DNA of 10,670 nucleotides. Origin: an uncultured Rhodobacterales bacterium (GTDB taxonomy: Bacteria > Pseudomonadota > Alphaproteobacteria > Rhodobacterales > Rhodobacteraceae). How positions within the stretch are numbered: position 1 is the first letter of the stretch; each line of letters opens with the position of its first letter. The notes beneath the pieces were generated by a model. That model had not been told where the DNA came from. It saw only the letters and a program-made list of their open reading frames with translations, and searched no databases. Shown here piece by piece: positions 6,294 through 10,670 of this stretch. The stretch spans positions 1 to 10,670 of the forward strand of contig CALCGO010000582.1 in NCBI GenBank assembly GCA_937901055.1, written 5' to 3'. Made by a program: the position numbers and the translations under genes.

Positions 6294-6839
6294 ATGCGTA
6301 TGGAAACCAGCGACGAAATACTTGTGGCAATGGCCGCGAATGGTGATGGAGAGGCGTTTCGCAGCCTGCTTCAACGTCATTACACGACCATTTTCCGCGT
6401 CGGGTTTCGGGTGCTTGGCAACCGCGAAGATGCCGAGGATTTGGCACAGGATATTTGCGCGGCATTGCCCAAGAAACTGGCCTCGTTCAAGGGTAATGCG
6501 CGGTTTACTACATGGTTGCACCAGATCGTTATCAACGGCGCACGGGATGTGATCCGGCGTAAGCAGGCGGTGCGACGCAAGGCGTCGGGTTGGGGGGAAA
6601 CCGAAGTGCTGCGGCGTGATGAGGCGTCGACCACCAAGGCAGAGCTGGACTGGTTAAGCAATGCGATGACAACGATGCCACAGGATTTGCGCGAAACTGT
6701 CGCGCTGGTTCTGGGCGAAGATATGACCCACCGAGAGGCCGCCGTTGTGCTGGACCTGTCGGAAGGGACGATTAGTTGGCGGATGAGCGAAGTGAAAAAG
6801 ATCCTTCGCGAGATCGCCAAAAAAGAGGAGATGTTGTGA
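6294..6839 (+). CDS. RNA polymerase ECF-type sigma factor
   Basis: A 181-residue sigma factor with only regions 2 and 4. Region 2 spans about residues 10-90: FRSLLQRHYTTIFRVGFRVL, then the core-binding REDAEDLAQDIC, then the -10 recognition FKGNARFTTWLHQIVINGARD. Region 4 spans about 118-175: MPQDLRETVALVLGEDMTHREAA, then the -35 helix LDLSEGTISWRMSEVKKIL. A short, basic linker joins them. The ATG at 6294 has AAAGGA upstream. The stop overlaps the ATG of the VWA-domain gene by one base (TGATG), so the two are translationally coupled, as ECF factors usually are with their anti-sigma. No autoregulated ECF promoter could be recognised in the 55 bp before it. Target genes cannot be read from this window. 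Confidence 0.92.
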   Translation: MRMETSDEILVAMAANGDGEAFRSLLQRHYTTIFRVGFRVLGNREDAEDLAQDICAALPKKLASFKGNARFTTWLHQIVINGARDVIRRKQAVRRKASGWGETEVLRRDEASTTKAELDWLSNAMTTMPQDLRETVALVLGEDMTHREAAVVLDLSEGTISWRMSEVKKILREIAKKEEML

Positions 6840-8788
6840 TGAGCGACGAACTCGACAAGCTAAAAGCGGCGATGCAATCGGCTCCGGAAGTCGATGAAGC
6901 AGCGCAGTTGCGTGCGATTGAGGCCGGAATGGAAGCGTTTGAAAAAAACTTCCAAGGATCGGCGGATGCGGCGCGTCCTACTCGTGAACAGGCCCGATGG
7001 TGGGTGCTGATTTCACGAGGAGTTATTGATATGTTAAAACCTTTAACAAGCCGCCAAGTTATGATGGCAACCGCCAGTTTCGCCACGATTGCTTTGGCCG
7101 TGGTGCTGACGGGGCAGTACAACACACCGGATTATGGAACGGGCGACGTTTACGCCGTGAACGAGGCGAAAGTTGATGCGCTTGGGCGGGAACGGGTAGC
7201 AACCGAAGGCGAAGTGGTTGTAATGGACTTCGAGGAAGCGGATATGGTGGCCGCGGCCCCGGTAATGACCTTGGTTGCACCGCAGATGGAGGCGGCATCG
7301 GGGCTTGCAGCATCTAGTCCAATGGCCACGTCTAGACTGATGGGGATTGCCGACGAATCATATGAACCGCCCGCGCTGTATCAACAAAACTCCGAAAAAT
7401 TCCCTGACGCGGATATGAATCCGTTGCAGGTCGTGGCGGAAGACCCGGTTTCGACGTTCTCGATTGATGTGGATACGGCGTCCTATGCGTTTGTGCGGTC
7501 TTCTATATTGGGTGGCAGTCTGCCCCCTGCCGATGCGGTTCGCACAGAGGAAATGATTAACTATTTCGCGTATGATTATCCGGTGCCAGTGCGCGCCGAA
7601 ATTCCGTTCACCACGTCGGTTACTGTTATGGATACGCCGTGGAATGCTGATACAAAACTGCTGCATATCGGCATCAAAGGCTATGAGCTGCCGATTGAAG
7701 ATCGTCCGCCGGTTAATCTGGTGTTCCTGATTGATACGTCGGGGTCCATGCGGGACAGCGACAAACTGCCGTTGTTAGTAAACTCTTTCCGCTTGATGCT
7801 GGCTAACCTGCAACCTGACGATCAGGTGGCGATTGTGACCTATGCGGGATCTGCCGGAACGGTTCTTGAACCGACCGCGGCCAGTGACAGCACCGCGATT
7901 TTAGCCAGCCTTGAACAACTTTATGCAGGTGGTTCCACCGCGGGTCAGGCAGGGTTGCATCAGGCCTATGCGTTGGCGGAACAAATGGCTGGCGGGAACG
8001 AGGCGACCAGCCGTGTTATTCTGGCGACAGACGGGGATTTCAATGTCGGGATTTCAGACCCCGAGGCGTTGAAAGAATACGTCGAGGATAAACGCGAGGG
8101 CGGCGTTTACCTTTCAGTTCTGGGTTTTGGGCGCGGGAATTATAACGATGCGTTGATGCAAACCTTGGCGCAGAACGGGAACGGCACGGCGGCCTATATT
8201 GATACGTTGGCCGAAGCGCAGAAGGTGTTGGTGGACCAGATCGGTAGCGCGTTGTTTACCATCGCGCAGGACGTGAAAATTCAGGTGGAGTTTAACCCTG
8301 CCGAAATCGCGGAATACCGCCTGATCGGTTATGAAACCCGCGCGCTGAACCGCGAGGACTTCAACAACGATGCGGTGGATGCCGGTGAAATCGGGGCGGG
8401 CCATACGGTTACGGCGATCTACGAAATCACGCCTGTGGGTTCCCCTGCGGTGATGGTTGATGATCTGCGGTACGGGACCGACGAGGTTGGCAGTTTGAAC
8501 ACCGGCGAATATGCCTTCTTGAAGCTGCGGTACAAAAACCCGGGCGAGGATGTCAGCAATCTGATCACTACACCGATTACGCCGGATGCTGATGCAGGGC
8601 TTGGTGGCGAGGCTGAGTTCGCCGCTGCGGTTGCAGGTTTCGGGCAAATATTGCGCGGGGATAGCCTGATGCATGACTGGGAAGTCAGCGATGCGCGCAC
8701 CTTGGCACAGACCAGCAAAGGCGAGGATCGGTTCGGGTATCGCGGCGAGCTGATTACGTTAATGCGGTTGGCTGAAAGCCTGAAATAG
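6839..8788 (+). CDS. YfbK-like von Willebrand factor A protein with cytoplasmic N-terminus, candidate transmembrane anti-sigma factor
   Basis: A 649-residue protein. Residues 1-72 are polar and presumably cytoplasmic, with helical, charged character (DELDKLKAAMQ; QLRAIEAGMEAFEKNF). A single membrane helix follows at about 73-92. Next comes an Ala/Met/Pro-rich linker (about 130-180), a YfbK-type N-terminal segment (about 185-280, with FSIDVDTASYAFVR), a VWA domain (about 292-475) and a YfbK-like C-terminal domain to the end. The MIDAS metal site is intact: DTSGS at 299-303, Thr367 in GGSTAG, and Asp398 in ATDGDFN. E. coli YfbK is an envelope lipoprotein; this one has a membrane anchor and an inner domain instead of a lipobox. 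The ATG at 6839 (GAGGAG 8 nt upstream, one-base overlap with the sigma gene) is preferred to the longer in-frame start at 6776. No HxxxCxxC zinc anti-sigma motif is present. The anti-sigma role is inferred from layout and coupling. Confidence 0.88.
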   Translation: MSDELDKLKAAMQSAPEVDEAAQLRAIEAGMEAFEKNFQGSADAARPTREQARWWVLISRGVIDMLKPLTSRQVMMATASFATIALAVVLTGQYNTPDYGTGDVYAVNEAKVDALGRERVATEGEVVVMDFEEADMVAAAPVMTLVAPQMEAASGLAASSPMATSRLMGIADESYEPPALYQQNSEKFPDADMNPLQVVAEDPVSTFSIDVDTASYAFVRSSILGGSLPPADAVRTEEMINYFAYDYPVPVRAEIPFTTSVTVMDTPWNADTKLLHIGIKGYELPIEDRPPVNLVFLIDTSGSMRDSDKLPLLVNSFRLMLANLQPDDQVAIVTYAGSAGTVLEPTAASDSTAILASLEQLYAGGSTAGQAGLHQAYALAEQMAGGNEATSRVILATDGDFNVGISDPEALKEYVEDKREGGVYLSVLGFGRGNYNDALMQTLAQNGNGTAAYIDTLAEAQKVLVDQIGSALFTIAQDVKIQVEFNPAEIAEYRLIGYETRALNREDFNNDAVDAGEIGAGHTVTAIYEITPVGSPAVMVDDLRYGTDEVGSLNTGEYAFLKLRYKNPGEDVSNLITTPITPDADAGLGGEAEFAAAVAGFGQILRGDSLMHDWEVSDARTLAQTSKGEDRFGYRGELITLMRLAESLK

Positions 8789-8812
8789 TAACACCGTACG
8801 AACAGTAAATTG

Positions 8813-8836
8813 CCGGCCACTATTATTGGTGGCCGG
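8813..8836 (+). terminator. Hairpin terminator after the sigma-VWA operon
   Basis: CCGGCCAC (8813-8820) pairs perfectly with GTGGCCGG (8829-8836) across an eight-base loop, which can close further to a TTAT tetraloop. TCTTATTT follows on the plus strand, an interrupted T-run consistent with intrinsic termination of the sigma-VWA transcript. On the minus strand the following bases are less T-rich, so it is a weaker terminator for the convergent glpD, whose stop is 27 bp away. Confidence 0.75.
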
Positions 8837-8862
8837 TCTTATTTGGTTAAACGCCTTAGTTT

Positions 8863-10350
8863 TTATTGCCTTGCAATACATTGATCCAGCCACTCGGCCT
8901 CTGTTGAGCTAAGGCGAAGCCCCAGTTTGGTGCGGCGCCACAGGATATCTTCGGCGGTTTTTGCGAATTCATGATCCTTCAACCAATCCACTTCGGCTTC
9001 GGTCAGGGTCCCACCGAAATCTTCACCAAGGTCTTTTTTGCTGGTTGCGCCTTCAAGCAACTTCGCGGCGTCGGTGCCGTATGTGCGAACCAGACGACGG
9101 GCCCAAAAATGACCCAGAAAGGGGAAGGACTTTACTAGTTTTTCAATTTGTTGCTGCACGCCGTCGACTGGAAAATCCCCACCCGGCAGATGGGCGTGTT
9201 TGGTCCATTCCTCTCGCGCATCGGGAAAGAACGGGGCCAGTTTGGCCAACGCGGCCTCGGACAGGCGCCGGTACGTGGTAATCTTGCCACCAAACACGTT
9301 CAAGAGTGGCGGGCTTTCATCGCGAAGGGTTATTACGTAGTCTCGTGTTGCTTCGGTCGCAGAATTCGCGCCGTCGTCGTAAAGCGGGCGGACGCCGGAA
9401 AAAGACCAGACGATGTCCGACTTCTGGATCGGGCGTTCAAAGTATTCGGATGCGAATTTCCGCAAGTAGTCCGCTTCGGCCTCGGTGCATACGGGATTGG
9501 CCGGATCACCATCGTGATCTTGATCAGTTGTGCCGATAAGGGTGAAATCATCCTCGTAGGGGATGGCGAAGATGATGCGGTTGTCGCTGCCTTGAAAGAA
9601 GTATGCGCGGTCATGGTCGAATAGCGTTTCGGTGACTATGTGACTGCCACGTACCAGACGAACCCCTTCACGGGCATCCAGTTTCACGGCATTGTTGACG
9701 ATATCAGCCACCCATGGGCCGCCAGCATTCACCAACGCCTTGGCGTAGACCTCCCGCTCGCCATTTGTGTCGCTAAGCGTGATTTTCCATAGGTCGCCTT
9801 CACGTTCGGCGTAAATCACTTTGGTGCGGGTAAAAATATCGGCACCACGTTCGGCGGCATCGCGGGCGTTCAAGACGACGAGTCGGGAGTCTTGCACCCA
9901 GCAGTCCGAATACTCGAACGCTTTGGCGAATTTGGCCTTCAGCGGGGCACCCACTTCGTCTTGTTTCAAGTTCAAAGTTCGCGTCCCAGGAAGGATTTTT
10001 CGCCCCCCCATGCTGTCGTACATAAACAGCCCCAAACGGATCAGCCATGCAGGTCGCATTTCTTTGTGCAAAGGCAGAACAAAGCGCATGGGCCAGCTTA
10101 TGTGCGGCATCGCCTTTAAAAGGACCTCGCGTTCAACAAGTGCTTCGCGAACCAGACGAAACTTGTAATACTCCAGATAACGCAACCCGCCATGGAACAG
10201 TTTGGTAGAGGCCGACGAGGTAGCCGAGGCCAGATCGTTCATTTCGGCCAAGCCTACGCTTAACCCGCGGCCCGCTGCATCGCGTGCGATGCCGCAGCCA
10301 TTCACGCCACCACCTATTATCATTATGTCGTATGTTTTGGGTTTATTCAT
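8863..10350 (-). CDS. glpD: Aerobic glycerol-3-phosphate dehydrogenase (FAD-dependent)
   Basis: A 495-residue flavoprotein, close to the roughly 500 residues of E. coli GlpD. It oxidises sn-glycerol 3-phosphate to dihydroxyacetone phosphate at the inner membrane and passes electrons to ubiquinone. Visible evidence is the FAD-binding IIGGGVNGCGIARDAAGRG (residues 11-29) with Glu36, and the family signature TKLFHGGLRYLEYYKFRLVREAL (from about residue 49). Further support comes from the PAWLIRLGLFMYDSMGGRK region, LVNAGGPWVADI, LIGTTDQDHDGDP, the SFSGVRPLYDDG loop, NVFGGKITTYR and a C-terminal helical domain with DILWRRTKLGLRL. The ATG at 10350 has AGGA about 10 nt upstream, a modest ribosome site. 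The gene stands alone, without glpK, glpF or glpR in view. TTCRTT repeats upstream suggest control by a DeoR-family GlpR. Confidence 0.95.
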   Translation of the reverse strand: MNKPKTYDIMIIGGGVNGCGIARDAAGRGLSVGLAEMNDLASATSSASTKLFHGGLRYLEYYKFRLVREALVEREVLLKAMPHISWPMRFVLPLHKEMRPAWLIRLGLFMYDSMGGRKILPGTRTLNLKQDEVGAPLKAKFAKAFEYSDCWVQDSRLVVLNARDAAERGADIFTRTKVIYAEREGDLWKITLSDTNGEREVYAKALVNAGGPWVADIVNNAVKLDAREGVRLVRGSHIVTETLFDHDRAYFFQGSDNRIIFAIPYEDDFTLIGTTDQDHDGDPANPVCTEAEADYLRKFASEYFERPIQKSDIVWSFSGVRPLYDDGANSATEATRDYVITLRDESPPLLNVFGGKITTYRRLSEAALAKLAPFFPDAREEWTKHAHLPGGDFPVDGVQQQIEKLVKSFPFLGHFWARRLVRTYGTDAAKLLEGATSKKDLGEDFGGTLTEAEVDWLKDHEFAKTAEDILWRRTKLGLRLSSTEAEWLDQCIARQ

Positions 10351-10394
10351 GGCTTCTGGTTCCTACCACCTAATGGGCGCGCTATCTAATAATG

Positions 10395-10430
10395 TTCATT
10401 CAAGTTCGTTATCTTCGTTATATTTTCATT
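10395..10430. promoter_or_regulatory. Candidate GlpR (DeoR-family) operator upstream of glpD
   Basis: Four copies of TTCRTT lie in one direction: TTCATT 10395-10400, TTCGTT 10405-10410, TTCGTT 10414-10419 and TTCATT 10425-10430. Their starts are 10, 9 and 11 bp apart, so they face the same side of the helix. DeoR-family repressors often bind such tandem direct repeats, and the array sits 45-80 bp upstream of the glpD start, where repression of glpD would be expected. On the glpD-sense strand a TATAAC sequence lies inside the array and could be its -10 element. The repressor gene is not in this window. Confidence 0.6.
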
Positions 10431-10462
10431 TATAGGTATGCCGACAAAATGGCAATCGTACT

Positions 10463-10476
10463 TACGGTTCACCGTA
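10463..10476. repeat. Short perfect inverted repeat in the glpD/DUF2478 divergent region
   Basis: TACGGT-TC-ACCGTA is a perfect 6-bp inverted repeat with a 2-bp centre, about 95 bp before the downstream gene start. It could be an operator for the plus-strand gene or a chance palindrome. A second small one, GCAGT-AA-ACTGC, lies at 10534-10545. The rest of the 219-bp intergenic region beyond these and the TTCRTT array shows nothing else recognisable. Confidence 0.3.
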
Positions 10477-10569
10477 TTACATGGACCATCCCTTAATGAT
10501 GCAATAGTCTTCGACGGATATCCACAAATGATAGCAGTAAACTGCCATCCGCAAAGTAAGAGAATTCAC

Positions 10570-10670
10570 ATGAAAATCGCCATTGTAAGCTCTAAAATCA
10601 TGGGGCAGACGGACCAACTAATTTCGGATGTGGCGGCGAAACTGGAAGGGGAAGGGCGCCGCCTTTCAGG
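10570..10670 (+). CDS. Probable DUF2478 (NTPase-like) protein, N-terminal fragment
   Basis: Only 33 codons are visible before the right edge. The product begins MKIAIVSSKIMGQTDQLISD and continues with VAAKLEGEGRRLS. A first beta strand, then a Q/D-rich turn, then an amphipathic helix ending in a GRRLxG-like turn, is how DUF2478 proteins begin; they are thought to be NTPase-like and are often found near molybdenum-related genes. The ATG at 10570 has a weak purine-rich stretch (AAGTAAGAGA) upstream. The identification rests on a short segment, so it could be another P-loop-like or flavodoxin-like protein. Transcribed divergently from glpD. Confidence 0.45.
   Translation, partial: MKIAIVSSKIMGQTDQLISDVAAKLEGEGRRLS

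Noticed and set aside
6776..6838. In-frame extension of the VWA protein by 21 residues into the sigma gene
   Set aside because: The ATG at 6839 has a good GAGGAG ribosome site and the TGATG overlap typical of coupled genes; the extension is charged, lacks family support and would overlap sigma region 4.
8114..8674. 186-codon minus-strand open frame inside the VWA gene
   Set aside because: Antisense shadow of a strongly supported VWA and C-terminal domain; composition is not protein-like and no ribosome site is seen.
10500..10569. Molybdenum-cofactor or other riboswitch in the leader of the DUF2478-like gene
   Set aside because: The possible stems are only 5 bp and no known riboswitch core could be recognised.

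Overview
The window reads as chromosomal DNA of an alphaproteobacterium, most likely a roseobacter-type Rhodobacterales. This is inferred from protein style only: a GcvT-type dimethylglycine/sarcosine dehydrogenase-like protein beside an XRE-cupin regulator, an aminotransferase IV gene overlapping a sulfotransferase-like gene, and a moderately GC-rich composition. There is no sign of phage, insertion sequences, CRISPR, tRNA or rRNA. The genes are densely packed and look like ordinary, well-adapted chromosomal genes.

Region 1 (1-2840). On the minus strand, an XRE-cupin regulator is followed 13 bp later by the 5' part of a flavoprotein dehydrogenase that runs off the left edge. Divergently, on the plus strand, lie a class IV aminotransferase homologue and an overlapping sulfotransferase-like gene. 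The 176-bp divergent region carries repeated TTTCGTG/TTTCACG half-sites that probably serve the XRE-cupin protein. The region looks like a regulated unit for the metabolism of an amine or amino acid.

Region 2 (2837-6238). A minus-strand operon encodes two tandem DUF4386 membrane proteins and a zinc-independent MDR oxidoreductase. It is read divergently from a LysR regulator. The intergenic region holds a near-perfect 11-bp inverted repeat, one arm of which overlaps a candidate lysR promoter. The operon ends tail-to-tail with the sulfotransferase gene, sharing a CTAG in which both stop codons lie.

Region 3 (6294-8836). An ECF sigma factor overlaps by one base a gene for a YfbK-like von Willebrand factor A protein, followed by a hairpin terminator. 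The VWA protein has about 70 cytoplasmic residues, one membrane helix and a large outer portion. This layout suggests it is the transmembrane anti-sigma factor or sensor of the pair.

Region 4 (8863-10670). Aerobic glycerol-3-phosphate dehydrogenase (glpD) is on the minus strand, preceded by four TTCRTT repeats at about 10-bp spacing that resemble a DeoR/GlpR-type operator. Divergent from it is the start of a probable DUF2478 NTPase-like gene that runs off the right edge.

The most noteworthy points are three. The aminotransferase homologue appears to have Asn and Thr where the family has its PLP lysine and pyridine-binding glutamate, and it is coupled to a sulfotransferase-like protein. The sigma-VWA pair looks like a one-protein envelope sensor. 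Several candidate operators are visible upstream of the regulated genes.
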